The notes below the pieces were generated by a model. The model was not told the origin of the DNA. It saw nothing but the letters and a program-made list of their open reading frames with translations, and searched no databases. Shown here piece after piece: positions 10,662 through 20,268 of a stretch of 45,930 bases of DNA (position 1 is its first letter; each line of letters starts with the position of its first letter). The stretch lies in contig NZ_NFOE01000047.1 in the NCBI RefSeq assembly GCF_002179635.1, positions 1 through 45,930 on the forward strand, read 5' to 3'. Source of the DNA: Campylobacter jejuni (GTDB lineage: Bacteria > Campylobacterota > Campylobacteria > Campylobacterales > Campylobacteraceae). The position numbers and the translations under genes were made by a program.

Positions 10662-11487
10662 GCTAGCAAAAAGTTATGGATTTTGTTTTGGAGTAAAAAG
10701 AGCCATTAAAAAGGCTGAGCAGATTAAAGATGCAGCTACTATAGGCCCTTTAATTCATAATAATGAAGAAATCACAAGACTTTGGAAAAATTATAATGTT
10801 AAAACATTAAATGATATCAATGAATTAAGCACAGAAAAAAAAGCCATCATTAGAACCCATGGAATTACAAAACAAGATTTAGAAAAATTAAAGCAAAAAG
10901 ACATGGAAATTTTTGATGCTACATGTCCTTTTGTGACTAAACCTCAAAAAATTTGTGAACAAATGAGCAATGAAGGCTATGAAGTGGTAATTTTTGGCGA
11001 TGAAAATCATCCTGAAGTAAAAGGGGTTAGAAGTTATGTAAGTACTAAGGCTTATGTAGTGCTTGATGAAAAAGAATTGCTTGATATTAAATTGCCTTCT
11101 AAAATTGCAGTGGTATCACAAACTACAAAAAAAGTAGAAAAATTTATGGAAATTGTAAATTATTTAATGCTCAGGGTTAAGGAAGTGCGTGTTTTTAATA
11201 CTATATGTGATGCAACTTTTAAAAACCAAGAAGCAATCAATGAACTTGCCAAGAAAAGTGATGTAATGATAATAGTTGGAGGAAAAAATTCAGCCAATAC
11301 TAAGCAACTTTTTTTAATAGCAAAAAATTACTGTGAGGATAGCTATTTAATCGAAAATGAAAAAGAAATTCAAAAAGAATGGTTTAGTGGTAAAGAAAAA
11401 TGTGGTATTAGCGCGGGTGCTTCTACACCTGATTGGGTGATTAATTTGGTTTTGGAAAAAATCAAAGAATACACCAAAATTAACTAA
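10651..11487 (+). CDS. ispH: 4-hydroxy-3-methylbut-2-enyl diphosphate reductase
   Basis: 278-residue iron-sulfur enzyme for the last step of the MEP isoprenoid pathway, reducing HMBPP to IPP and DMAPP. The three cluster cysteines are in YGFCFGVKRA (residue 12), FDATCPFV and FNTICDAT; the catalytic glutamate region THGITKQ and SAGASTPDWVI are also present. The start is TTG at 10651, supported by AGGAG at 10640-10644 six bases ahead; there is no ATG nearby. It begins inside aroA. ispG, the preceding enzyme of the same pathway, also lies in this window at 24476. Confidence 0.96.
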   Translation: MEIELAKSYGFCFGVKRAIKKAEQIKDAATIGPLIHNNEEITRLWKNYNVKTLNDINELSTEKKAIIRTHGITKQDLEKLKQKDMEIFDATCPFVTKPQKICEQMSNEGYEVVIFGDENHPEVKGVRSYVSTKAYVVLDEKELLDIKLPSKIAVVSQTTKKVEKFMEIVNYLMLRVKEVRVFNTICDATFKNQEAINELAKKSDVMIIVGGKNSANTKQLFLIAKNYCEDSYLIENEKEIQKEWFSGKEKCGISAGASTPDWVINLVLEKIKEYTKIN

Positions 11488-11505
11488 GTTTAAAGAAAAC
11501 AATAC

Positions 11506-11511
11506 TATAAT
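11506..11511 (+). promoter_or_regulatory. Likely -10 box of rpsA
   Basis: Perfect TATAAT, 31 bases before the rpsA ATG, in the 55-base gap after ispH. AAGGA at 11533-11537 is the ribosome binding site. It gives the ribosomal protein gene its own promoter. Confidence 0.65.
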
Positions 11512-11542
11512 CAAGAATTAAAATTTAAAACAAAGGACCACG

Positions 11543-13210
11543 ATGAGCGAGGTGAACAAAAAAGTTCAAAACAGACTAGAGGATATTATCATAGAAGAAG
11601 ATTTTGAGCAAATGCTTGAAGAATCTTTTAAGTCTGATGAGGAGGCAACTACACAGGGTATAATTGTCGCGATTAAAGGCGATGAAGTATTTGTAAATGT
11701 AGGGCAAAAATCAGAAGGTATTTTAGCAATAGAAGAAATTCAAAACGACAAAGGCGAATTTATCTTCAAAGAAGGCGATACATTAGAAGTTGCTATAGTG
11801 GGTTCTCGCGGTGGCAGATCTTTACTTTCTCATAAAAAAGCTTTAAGAAAGCAAAAAGTTAAAGAATTTATTGATAATTATAAAGATGATGAAAGTATTT
11901 TTGATGTAAAAATCATTGGTAAAAATAGAGGTGGCTTTGTAGCTGTGGATGAAAATGGAGTAGAGTTTTTCTTACCAAAATCACAAAGTAGCTTTAAAGA
12001 TTCAAACAATATCATCAATAAAACCTTTAAAGTTAAAATCATCAAAATAGACAAAGAAGCTCAAAGTATAGTAGTTTCTAGAAAAAAAATAGTAGATGAA
12101 GAAAGAAAAAAACGCAAAGAGATTATCTCAAATGTGTTAAATCAAGAAGAAATTATAGAAGGTACTGTTAAAAAAATCACTACTTACGGTATGTTTGTTG
12201 ATGTAGGTGGTGTTGATGGTTTGGTTCATTATAGTGAAATTTCTTACAAAGGGCCAGTAAATCCTAGTTCATTATATAGTGAAGGCGATAAGGTTCCTGT
12301 AAAAGTGATTAAATATGATAAAGATAAAAAACATCTTTCTTTATCTATCAAACTTGCTATGCCTGATCCTTGGGATGAAATTAAAGATGGTTTAGAGGTT
12401 GGTGACACCATTAAGGTTACAGTTTCAAATATAGAGCCATATGGTGCTTTTGTTGATTTAGGAAATGATATAGAAGGATTTTTACATATAAGTGAAATTT
12501 CTTGGGATAAAAATGCTAAGAATCCAAAAGATTATATTAGCGAAGGTCAAGAGCTTGATGTGGAAGTAATTGAGATTAATGCTAAAGAAAGAAGACTTAG
12601 GGTTTCTTTAAAAAATTTATTAGCAAAACCTTTTGATGAGTTTTTAAAATCACATAAAGTAGGTGATGTAGTAAAAGGTAGTGTTACTTCTGTGACTAAT
12701 TTTGGTGCCTTTGTAAAAATTGCAAATTTAGAAGGTTTATTGCACAATGAAGACGCTTCATGGAATAGAAACGATAAATGCAAAGATATGTATAAAGTTG
12801 GTGATGTTATGGAAGTTAAAATCATCAAGCTAGACAAAGAAAATCAAAAGATTTCTTTAAGTACTAAAGAATTGCAAAAAAGCCCTGTGCAAGTTTATGC
12901 GCAAAAACACCAAGTAAATGATATTATCTCAGGAAAAATTAGAGATATTAAGGATTTTGGAGTTTTTGTGGAGCTTGAAGAAGGTGTTGATGCGCTAATT
13001 CACAAAGAAGATTTAGGTAATATTGATTTTTCAAGTTTAAAAGTAGGCGATACAATAGAAGCTTTAATTGTTTTCATTGATGAAAAGAAAAATAGAATTC
13101 GTTTAAGCGTGAAAAGTCTTGCAAAAATGAAAGAAAGAGAAGCGTTAAATGAAATCAATGATAATGATAAAGTAACTTTAGGTGATATTATCAAAGATCA
13201 ACTTTCATAA
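11543..13210 (+). CDS. rpsA: 30S ribosomal protein S1
   Basis: 555-residue S1, the mRNA-binding protein of the small subunit. Six S1 (OB-fold) repeats can be counted, each with the typical ending: GIIVAIKGDEVFVNVG; FDVKIIGKNRGGFVAVD; GTVKKITTYGMFVDVGGVDG; VTVSNIEPYGAFVDLG; GSVTSVTNFGAFVKIA; GKIRDIKDFGVFVELEEGVD. The first two are the degenerate ribosome-docking repeats, as in E. coli S1. Length equals that of other epsilonproteobacterial S1 proteins. It has its own promoter; the following two genes are closely spaced and may be expressed by read-through. Confidence 0.96.
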   Translation: MSEVNKKVQNRLEDIIIEEDFEQMLEESFKSDEEATTQGIIVAIKGDEVFVNVGQKSEGILAIEEIQNDKGEFIFKEGDTLEVAIVGSRGGRSLLSHKKALRKQKVKEFIDNYKDDESIFDVKIIGKNRGGFVAVDENGVEFFLPKSQSSFKDSNNIINKTFKVKIIKIDKEAQSIVVSRKKIVDEERKKRKEIISNVLNQEEIIEGTVKKITTYGMFVDVGGVDGLVHYSEISYKGPVNPSSLYSEGDKVPVKVIKYDKDKKHLSLSIKLAMPDPWDEIKDGLEVGDTIKVTVSNIEPYGAFVDLGNDIEGFLHISEISWDKNAKNPKDYISEGQELDVEVIEINAKERRLRVSLKNLLAKPFDEFLKSHKVGDVVKGSVTSVTNFGAFVKIANLEGLLHNEDASWNRNDKCKDMYKVGDVMEVKIIKLDKENQKISLSTKELQKSPVQVYAQKHQVNDIISGKIRDIKDFGVFVELEEGVDALIHKEDLGNIDFSSLKVGDTIEALIVFIDEKKNRIRLSVKSLAKMKEREALNEINDNDKVTLGDIIKDQLS

Positions 13211-13216
13211 TAAAAA

Positions 13217-13696
13217 ATGAAAAAATATACCCTTTATGGTATTTTAGGCTTTTTAAGCTTAGCTTTATTTGTTGCTTTTGTTTTTATGGTGAGATATTTA
13301 GATGTTGGAAATCTATCTATCTCACAAAATGTTAAATATTCTTTTGATGAGATAAAAAAAGAATTGCCGCAAACTTGGCAAGATAAACTTTCAAATCTTA
13401 AAATCAATGACTTCTCTCCAGCGGCAAATGAATTTTATATGAGTTTTAATATGGATGATTCTATAGTAAAGCCAAAGCAAAAATTCTATATGCTTGATGT
13501 GAATAAAAATGATGTTTATTCTATGTTTTGTTTAAAGCAAACTTTGCATTCTTTTTTTATTAAATATACTTTAACACAGAGTAAAGATGAAGTTGCGATT
13601 TATTTAGATACAGATAATGAAAAAGTTTTAAATGCACTGATCGACAAATTAAAAATTTACAACATAAATGCAAAATTAAAGGAGGTTTGGTTATGA
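13217..13696 (+). CDS. Small membrane-anchored protein of unknown function
   Basis: 159 residues with one N-terminal hydrophobic segment (about residues 7-27, LYGILGFLSLALFVAFVFMV) followed by a soluble domain that should face the periplasm. No family is recognised; the C-terminal region has an alternating charged pattern (KDEVAIYLDTDNEKVLNALIDKL) suggesting a small alpha/beta fold. It starts 6 bases after the rpsA stop, without a strong ribosome binding site, and ends in an ATGA overlap with serA, so it is made as part of an rpsA-serA run. An equivalent hypothetical gene between rpsA and serA exists in C. jejuni as I remember it. Confidence 0.8.
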   Translation: MKKYTLYGILGFLSLALFVAFVFMVRYLDVGNLSISQNVKYSFDEIKKELPQTWQDKLSNLKINDFSPAANEFYMSFNMDDSIVKPKQKFYMLDVNKNDVYSMFCLKQTLHSFFIKYTLTQSKDEVAIYLDTDNEKVLNALIDKLKIYNINAKLKEVWL

Positions 13697-15273
13697 AAAA
13701 AATTATTGTATGTGATGCAATATTAGACAAAGGTGTAGAGCTTTTAAGAAAAGCTGATGATGTAGAGCTTATCGAAGCGGCACATTTACCTAAAGATGAG
13801 CTTTTGACAAAATTAAACGATGTGGATGTGGCTATTACTAGAAGTTCAACGGATGTGGATTTGAAATTTATCAATGCATGTTCTAATTTAAAAGCTTTAG
13901 TTAGAGCAGGTGTTGGGGTTGATAATGTTGATATAGATGAATGCTCTAAAAAAGGCATTATAGTAATGAATGTGCCAACGGCTAATACCATAGCAGCGGT
14001 TGAACTTACTATGAATCATTTATTATGCTCTGCAAGATCTTTTGTAAATGCTCATAATTTTTTAAAAATACAAAGAAGATGGGAAAGAGAAAAGTGGTAT
14101 GGTGTTGAGCTTATGAACAAAACTTTAGGGGTTATAGGTTTTGGTAACATAGGTTCAAGAGTAGCTGTACGTGCAAAAGCTTTTGGTATGAAAGTTATAG
14201 CTTATGATCCTTATGTGGTAGCTTCTAAAATGACTGATTTGGGTATAGAGTGTGTGAATTCTTTAGATACAATCTTAACTCAAAGTGATTTTATTACCAT
14301 ACATACACCAAAAACAAAAGAAACAACAGATATGATTTCTTTTGAAGAAATTTCTAAAATGAAAGATGGCGTAAGATTGATCAATTGTGCCAGAGGCGGT
14401 CTTTATAATGAAGATGCTTTGTGCGAGGGGTTAAAAAGTGGTAAAATAGCTTGGCTTGGCATAGATGTATTTAATAAAGAACCTGCAACTAATCATCCAT
14501 TTTTAGACTTTGAAAATGTTTCTGTTACTTCTCATCTTGGTGCAAATACCTTAGAAAGTCAAGAAAATATCGCTATTCAAGCATGCGAGCAAGCTTTAAA
14601 TGCTGTAAGAGGAATTTCTTATCCTAATGCTTTAAATTTACCAATTAAAACTGAAGATTTGCCAAGTTTTGTAGCACCTTATATTGAGCTTATTTCTAAA
14701 ATGGGCTTTTTGGCTGCTCAGCTTGATAAAACTCCTATTAAGGCTATTAAACTTGAAAGTGAAGGACAAATTAGTGAGTATAATGAGTCTTTGCTAACTT
14801 TTGCAACAGTGAGTGTTTTAAGAGGAATTTTAGGTGAAAATATTAATTATATTAATGCGCATTTTGTAGCTAAAGATAAGGGTGTGGAACTTTCTTCTTG
14901 TATTTTACCAAGTAGTGGTTATAGTAATAAAATCACCATAAAGGTAATTACAGATAATTCTAATCTTTCTATTTCAGGAACTATTTTTGGTGAAAATGAA
15001 CAAAGGATAGTAGAGTTAAATGGTTTTGATGTAGATTTTAAACCTAAAGGGAAAATGATAATTTTAAACAATAATGACATACCAGGAGTTATTGCTAATG
15101 TTAGCGGAATTTTAGCTAAAAATAATGTCAATATAGCTGATTTTAGACTTGGTAGAAATGGCTTTGGAAAAGCTTTGGCTGTGATTTTGCTTGATACAAA
15201 AATTTCAAAAGCTTTGCTTGAGGAATTAAGAGCTATTGATGCTTGTATTTTTGCAGAATATGCAGAAATTTAA
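13693..15273 (+). CDS. serA: D-3-phosphoglycerate dehydrogenase
   Basis: Cytosolic NAD-dependent enzyme for the first step of serine synthesis. It has the long form: two substrate/NAD domains (LGVIGFGNIGSRVAVRAKAFGMKV is the Rossmann loop; CARGGLYNEDAL and SHLGANTLESQENIA carry catalytic Arg and His), then an intervening domain (about 315-450), then a C-terminal ACT domain (VIANVSGILAKNNVNIADFRLGR). I start it at ATG 13693, giving 526 residues, because AAGGAGG at 13679-13685 is 7 bases upstream; the in-frame TTG at 13687 is too close to that site. The ATG overlaps the previous stop. A hairpin follows the stop. Confidence 0.95.
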   Translation: MKKIIVCDAILDKGVELLRKADDVELIEAAHLPKDELLTKLNDVDVAITRSSTDVDLKFINACSNLKALVRAGVGVDNVDIDECSKKGIIVMNVPTANTIAAVELTMNHLLCSARSFVNAHNFLKIQRRWEREKWYGVELMNKTLGVIGFGNIGSRVAVRAKAFGMKVIAYDPYVVASKMTDLGIECVNSLDTILTQSDFITIHTPKTKETTDMISFEEISKMKDGVRLINCARGGLYNEDALCEGLKSGKIAWLGIDVFNKEPATNHPFLDFENVSVTSHLGANTLESQENIAIQACEQALNAVRGISYPNALNLPIKTEDLPSFVAPYIELISKMGFLAAQLDKTPIKAIKLESEGQISEYNESLLTFATVSVLRGILGENINYINAHFVAKDKGVELSSCILPSSGYSNKITIKVITDNSNLSISGTIFGENEQRIVELNGFDVDFKPKGKMIILNNNDIPGVIANVSGILAKNNVNIADFRLGRNGFGKALAVILLDTKISKALLEELRAIDACIFAEYAEI

Positions 15274-15290
15274 GGCTTTTTATAAGCCTT
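15272..15290 (+). terminator. Hairpin after serA
   Basis: AAGGCTT (15272-15278), loop TTTAT, AAGCCTT (15284-15290), beginning inside the serA stop codon. No long T run directly behind, so termination may be partial; the efp promoter follows. Confidence 0.5.
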
Positions 15291-15296
15291 AATTGT

Positions 15297-15302
15297 TACA
15301 AT
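15297..15302 (+). promoter_or_regulatory. Possible -10 box of efp
   Basis: TACAAT 32 bases before the efp ATG, one base from consensus, within a short inverted repeat AATTGT-T-ACAATT (15291-15303). AAGGA stands at 15323-15327. Confidence 0.4.
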
Positions 15303-15333
15303 TATTTTTTAATTTTAAAATTAAGGAAAATAT

Positions 15334-15903
15334 ATGGCTTCTTATGGAATGGGAGATTTAAAAAAAGGTTTAAAAATAGAAATTGATGGTATTCCTTTTA
15401 AAATCGTAGAATATCAACATGTAAAACCAGGAAAAGGTCCTGCTTTTGTGCGTATTAAAATTAAATCTTTTATTGATGGTAAGGTTTTGGAAAAAACTTT
15501 CCATGCAGGGGATAAATGTGAATCTCCAAATTTAGAAGAAAAACAAATGCAATATCTATACGATGATGGTGAAAATTGTCAATTTATGGATACTCAAACT
15601 TATGAGCAAGTTGCAATTAGTGATGAAGATGTGGGTGAAGCTAAAAAATGGATGCTTGATGGAACCATGGTAGATGTTTTATTTCACAATGGAAAAGCAA
15701 TTGGCGTGGAAGTACCTCAAGTAATGGAGCTTAAAATTATTGAAACAGCGCCGAATTTTAAAGGTGATACTCAAGGTTCAAACAAAAAACCAGCTACTTT
15801 AGAAACAGGCGCAGTAGTACAAATTCCTTTCCATGTGCTAGAAGGGGAAGTAATCCGTGTTGATACTGTGCGTGGAGAGTATATAGAAAGAGCAAATAAA
15901 TAA
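15334..15903 (+). CDS. efp: Elongation factor P
   Basis: 189-residue three-domain OB-fold translation factor that binds between the P and E sites and rescues ribosomes stalled on polyproline. The tip loop reads [12 protein letters not shown], with lysine at residue 34, the position modified in bacteria that use beta-lysylation. The C-terminal signature [24 protein letters not shown] is intact. No epmA/epmB-type modification gene is visible in this window. The gene has its own promoter and ends in a strong 15-bp hairpin that includes its stop codon. Linkage serA-efp differs from the C. jejuni order I remember, so this is a rearrangement boundary. Confidence 0.97.
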   Translation: MASYGMGDLKKGLKIEIDGIPFKIVEYQHVKPGKGPAFVRIKIKSFIDGKVLEKTFHAGDKCESPNLEEKQMQYLYDDGENCQFMDTQTYEQVAISDEDVGEAKKWMLDGTMVDVLFHNGKAIGVEVPQVMELKIIETAPNFKGDTQGSNKKPATLETGAVVQIPFHVLEGEVIRVDTVRGEYIERANK

Positions 15904-15928
15904 GCTAAGTTGTCTTAGCTTATTTATT
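15895..15928. terminator. Strong bidirectional terminator between efp and the phase-variable gene
   Basis: Perfect 15-bp stem AATAAATAAGCTAAG (15895-15909) and its complement (15914-15928) with loop TTGT. It covers the stop codons of both convergent genes and gives U-rich tails in both directions. Confidence 0.8.
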
Positions 15929-17897
15929 ATTTAGCCTTTTATTGAGTTGCCACCAATTTATTTTATAATATAACTCATGAAATTCTTTATGGTATTTATC
16001 TAAAATAATTTCTTGACTTGTGTTTTTGATTGAAGTGTTTTTTTCAAAAAAATATCCTTTATTTGTAATATATACACCTTTATCATCAATCCACAATGCA
16101 TCATTTATCCCAAATTCTAGTTTTTCGTTTTTAGCTAGACCTAATATATTTCTTCCGCCCATGCTAATATATTCTACGTTACTAAGACTTATATTATATA
16201 AGGTCGGAAATACATCTTTATGTGATCCTACTCTATTTTTATCATAATGAATATTATATTGTAGTATTTTTGGGATGTATAAATAAAAAGGAACACTATA
16301 AGAAAAAGCTTTTGCATTATTTAGATTATTTTTCAAATCTCTTGTTCTATGATCTCCTGTTGCGGCTACAATAATCTTGTCTTTTAGCTCACTATGTTTT
16401 ATTTTGCTTAAGAATTTTCCAAATTCATTGTTTGCATAAGTATATGCTTTTAATATAGCTAGTTGTTTTTTATGATTATATGGAAGAAGATTTAATAGTT
16501 TATTTGGTATTTGATCATGATTAATCTTTATATTATAATCTAAATATGGAGGATGATTTGATATTGTTAGGGCAATGATTAATGTTTTATATGGATTATC
16601 TTGCAATATTTCATAAGCTTTTTTATATAAAAATTCATCGGCTACTCCATAGCCATTTTGCGTTGTTTTAGCTTGAGGATAAGAATTAACTATACTATTT
16701 TCATCTATAATTTCATCTACTCCTTGTATTTTTAAATACTCTTTTATATTTTGCCAAGATCCATTTCCAGCACTTATAAAAATAACCCTATAACCTGCTT
16801 TTTTATAAATTTCAATAGGAGTAAGAGGTAGTTTTATTGTTTGAAATTTACTAGTTGAAATATTTGAAAATGGACTGATAAATAATAAATTTGCCAAACT
16901 AGGTATAGTTCCATTGCTTGATGATAAAAATCTCTTAAATAAAAAATCTTCCTCAAAATGTTGCTTTAGTTCACCTAAAAAATTTATTTTTTCAGAACTA
17001 TACTCATTAATTTCTAAACCAAAACTTTCCATTATATTTAAAAAAATACTTGGTTTTGTAGTATCTGCTATAGGGTTATTTTGACTTATATCCATATAAG
17101 GAAACAATTTACTTTGAATTTCTTTTGCAGTGTTATCATCAATTGAGGGTATTTTTTGTTCTTCTTTGTATTGTTTATGAGCCCAAGCAAAAGTCATTAT
17201 AGGATTTAGCATAGTATCATTTACAACTTTAAATTCGCTAAAGGAATAGTTTTGTACATTAATAGCAACATGTTTAAATGGTCCCCTAAGAGCTAAAATG
17301 TATATAAAAATTAAAATGATATTTAAAAATAATAAGGTATGAATTTTATAGTTGTTTTTGGTAGTTTTATAATATAAAATTTTTAAATTTAAAAATACAC
17401 AGCATAAAGAAATAAATAAAGCTAAAAATGAAATTTTTAAAATAGGGTAATCATTATAGATGATATCTAAAATAGTGCTAATATTGTCATTTTTTATACT
17501 AAATAAAAAAATATTAAATTTGTCATTATAAAGTTCGTAGTAGTAATATTTTGCAAAAGAAAAAATTATACTTATAATAGCTATAAATGCTATATAAATA
17601 CTTGAAACAATGCTATATAGCCTATATACCCCCCCCCGTAAATATCGCTAGTTTTTTGTGGTTAAGATGAGAAATTATTAAAGAAAGAAATCCACAAAAC
17701 AAAAGCGGTAAAAAAGCAACACTTAAAAATCTTATATCATGATAAATTCCATAAAAATACATTTTTAATATATCATAGAAATTATTTTGTATGATTTTTT
17801 GTGAAATAAAATCATTTTGCATGAAAAGCCTATTAATAGTAAAGATGCTTATAAATAAAAAGCAAAAGATAATAATTTGAATGAGCGTTTTTTTCAT
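15920..17897 (-). CDS. Phase-variable LtaS/OpgB-like membrane transferase (sulfatase fold), OFF here by a 9-G tract
   Basis: Membrane enzyme of the alkaline phosphatase/sulfatase superfamily, closest in layout to lipoteichoic acid synthase and phosphoglycerol transferase OpgB: about five N-terminal membrane helices, then a large periplasmic catalytic domain. The ATG at 17897 opens 91 codons that run through G9 (17629-17637) into TAG at 17622-17624. Behind the tract a different frame is open without a stop to 15920. Eight (or 11) G would join them into 658 residues with the tract between helices 2 and 3. Catalytic signs: MESFG (metal Glu), SSNGTIPSLANLL (Thr nucleophile), ATGDHRTRD (Asp-His) and VGSHKDVFPTLYN. 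Without the full frame, a C-terminal piece from 17212 would lack all helices. AGGAG overlaps the uvrB stop, coupling it to uvrB. Substrate unknown; a surface glycan is the likely target. An EptA-type phosphoethanolamine transferase is less likely from the motifs. Confidence 0.85.
17629..17637 (-). repeat. Poly-G contingency tract (G9 on the coding strand)
   Basis: Nine C on the plus strand, nine G in coding sense, within ACG-GGG-GGG-GGT. Runs of 8-11 G are the standard slipped-strand phase-variation element of Campylobacter surface-structure genes. It is the only G/C run of this length in the window. The frame of the downstream domain is reached only when G count is 8 or 11. Confidence 0.92.
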
Positions 17898-17905
17898 TTT
17901 TTCTC

Positions 17906-19879
17906 CTATAAAAATTTTAGTTTTCCAATTTCATCTCTAAGCATTGCTGCTTTCTCAAACTCAAGGTTTTTAGCTGCCTCTAGCATTTGTTTTCTTAATT
18001 CTTTTACTATTTTAGCACGTTCTTTTGCAGGCATTTTTTCAAGTTCTTTGCCTTTGCGATAAATTTCTCCTTGTTCAAGTTCATGTTTTAAACTTTCTTC
18101 TATGTTTCTTTTTACTGAGGTTGGTGTGATGTTGTGTTTTTTGTTATAAGCTTCTTGTAAAGCTCTTCTCTCATTGGTGGTATCGATAGCTTCTTGCATA
18201 GATTTTGTGATTTTTTTAGCAAAAAGTAATACTTTTCCATTGACATTTCTAGCTGCACGTCCCATTGTTTGAATGAGTGCAGTGGTACTTCTTAAAAAAC
18301 CTTCTTTATCTGCATCCATAATCGCTATAAGGGAAACTTCAGGTAAATCAAGTCCTTCTCTTAAAAGGTTAATCCCGATTAAAATATCAAAAGCACCGCT
18401 TCTTAGGTCACGGATGATTTCATTGCGTTCTATTGCATCAATTTCTGAATGCATGTATTTTACTTTTAAGCCAAGCTCTAAGTAGTATTTACTAAGTTCC
18501 TCAGCCATTTTTTTAGTTAAAACGGTTATTAAAACTCTTTCATTACGTTCTATAACTTTTTTAGCTTCATCGTATAAAATTTCAACTTGATTTTCACTAT
18601 CTTTGATTTCTATTTTAGGATCTAAAAGCCCTGTTGGACGCATAATTTGATAAAAAATATTTTCTTTGCTTAATTCTAGTTCTAAAGGCGCAGGTGTAGC
18701 TGAAACAAATAAAAATTTACAATTTTTATTAATAAATTCATCAAACATCAAAGGTCTATTATCTAAGGCACTTGGCAAGCGAAAACCATAATCAACCAAA
18801 GTTTGCTTTCTACTTCTATCCCCTGCAAACATCCCACGAAATTGTGGTAAAGATACATGAGATTCATCTACAATGACTAAAAAATCTTGGTTTTTAATGG
18901 CAAAATAATCAAAAAGTGTATAAGGTGTATCGCCGCTTTTAAGTCCTGTTAAATGCAAAGCATAATTTTCCACTCCTTTACACATGCCAGTGCTTTGAAG
19001 CATTTCAAGATCAAATTCCACTCTTTGTTTTAGTCTTTGTGCTTCTACGAGTTTATTTTCATTTTCAAAATAAGCAAGGCGTTCATTTAATTCAGTTTTT
19101 ATACCTTTTATAGCCTCTTTAATTCTAGCTTCACCTACGCTAAATTGACTAGTTGGATAAAGTATAAATTTTTTTAAATCTTTACCTTTTTTATTTTCTA
19201 AGACATTATAATGATACATCGCCTCAAGTTCATCGCCAAAAAACTCAAGTCTAATAGCCTCATCCTCATAATAAGCTGGATATATATCTACTATATCTCC
19301 ATTGACTCTAAAATCAGCTCTATCAAAGAAATTATCATTGCGTTTATAGCCCATATTTACAAGTTTTTTTAAAAGTTCTTTTTGTGAAATTTGCATATTT
19401 AGTTCTAAAATCAAAACCATACCTACATATTCACTAGGATTTCCTAAGCCATAATTTGCTGAAACACTAGCTATGCAAATAACATCATCATAACTTAAAA
19501 GTGAAGCGCTTGCACTTAGTCTTAATCTTTCCAAGTCTTCATTGGTAGAACTATCTTTTTCTATAAAAACATCCGTTCTTGGTATATAGGCTTCTGGTTG
19601 ATAATAATCATAATAACTTATAAAATATTCCACGTGATTGTTTTTAAAAAAGCCTTTAAATTCACTATAAAGTTGTGCACATAAGCTTTTATTATGGCTC
19701 ATGATAAGAGTAGGTATGTTTAAGTTTTTAATGATATTTGCCATAGTGAAAGTTTTTCCACTGCCTGTAACACCTAGTAAGGTTTGATATTTATTGCCTG
19801 CTTTGATACTTTTTACTATACCATCAATGGCTTGTTTTTGATCAGGACTTGGCTCAAAATCACTAGTAAGTTCAAACAT
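17906..19879 (-). CDS. uvrB: UvrABC excision nuclease subunit B
   Basis: 657-residue DNA-damage recognition helicase of nucleotide excision repair; loaded on DNA by UvrA and then binds UvrC. Helicase motif I GVTGSGKT is at residues 36-43; [12 protein letters not shown] is the beta-hairpin that inserts between strands; [33 protein letters not shown] and QTMGRAARN are the other helicase motifs; the C-terminal UVR domain ([20 protein letters not shown]) binds UvrC. Length is normal. AGGAAA precedes the ATG, with a possible TAAAAT -10 box at 19907-19912. Its stop codon sits inside the ribosome binding site of the phase-variable gene downstream. Confidence 0.97.
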   Translation of the reverse strand: MFELTSDFEPSPDQKQAIDGIVKSIKAGNKYQTLLGVTGSGKTFTMANIIKNLNIPTLIMSHNKSLCAQLYSEFKGFFKNNHVEYFISYYDYYQPEAYIPRTDVFIEKDSSTNEDLERLRLSASASLLSYDDVICIASVSANYGLGNPSEYVGMVLILELNMQISQKELLKKLVNMGYKRNDNFFDRADFRVNGDIVDIYPAYYEDEAIRLEFFGDELEAMYHYNVLENKKGKDLKKFILYPTSQFSVGEARIKEAIKGIKTELNERLAYFENENKLVEAQRLKQRVEFDLEMLQSTGMCKGVENYALHLTGLKSGDTPYTLFDYFAIKNQDFLVIVDESHVSLPQFRGMFAGDRSRKQTLVDYGFRLPSALDNRPLMFDEFINKNCKFLFVSATPAPLELELSKENIFYQIMRPTGLLDPKIEIKDSENQVEILYDEAKKVIERNERVLITVLTKKMAEELSKYYLELGLKVKYMHSEIDAIERNEIIRDLRSGAFDILIGINLLREGLDLPEVSLIAIMDADKEGFLRSTTALIQTMGRAARNVNGKVLLFAKKITKSMQEAIDTTNERRALQEAYNKKHNITPTSVKRNIEESLKHELEQGEIYRKGKELEKMPAKERAKIVKELRKQMLEAAKNLEFEKAAMLRDEIGKLKFL

Positions 19880-20034
19880 AAATTTTCCTAACTTGTATTT
19901 TTGCTAATTTTACACAAAATTTTTTGTAAAAAAATTAAATTTTAAAAAAAAAGCTATGTAAAATTAAATTTTTTTTTGTTACAATTATGTGTTTAAAATA
20001 CTCTAAAATATAAAATCAATAAAGGCAAGAAAAT

Positions 20035-20268
20035 ATGTATGATGAAAGAATAATCAACACAATGACAGATAAAGTAAATGAGCTTTTGGCTAAATATAAT
20101 GAAGTGTGTGAAATAAATGAAAATTTAAGAAATGAATTAGTAAGTGTAAAAGCACAAAATGAAGCTAAAAATAATCAAATCGCGCGTTTAGAAGAAGAGC
20201 TTAAAAATAAAAATATTGAAAGCGAAGATGTAATTAAAAAAATAGAGGCAGTTCTTGGCAAACAATAA
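20035..20268 (+). CDS. Small coiled-coil protein, ZapB-like
   Basis: 77 residues, nearly all predicted coiled coil from the heptad pattern: VNELLAKYNEVCEINENLRNEL then VSVKAQNEAKNNQIARLEEEL. No signal peptide or membrane segment, so cytosolic. Size and architecture are like ZapB, the coiled-coil partner of ZapA at the FtsZ ring, but coiled coils are poor evidence by themselves. The better argument is context: its last codons overlap the next gene, which looks like ZapA. AAAGG at 20021-20025 precedes the ATG, and a candidate -10 (TACAAT) ends at 19985. It is divergent from uvrB. A hypothetical gene at this position is present in C. jejuni as I remember it. Confidence 0.7.
   Translation: MYDERIINTMTDKVNELLAKYNEVCEINENLRNELVSVKAQNEAKNNQIARLEEELKNKNIESEDVIKKIEAVLGKQ

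Noticed and set aside
13560..13991. Minus-strand open frame of 143 codons opposite the small membrane protein and serA
   Set aside because: Antisense shadow of two well-supported genes, with no ribosome binding site or family motif.
16020..16247. Plus-strand open frame opposite the transferase domain
   Set aside because: Lies antisense to catalytic-domain sequence that is clearly coding on the minus strand.
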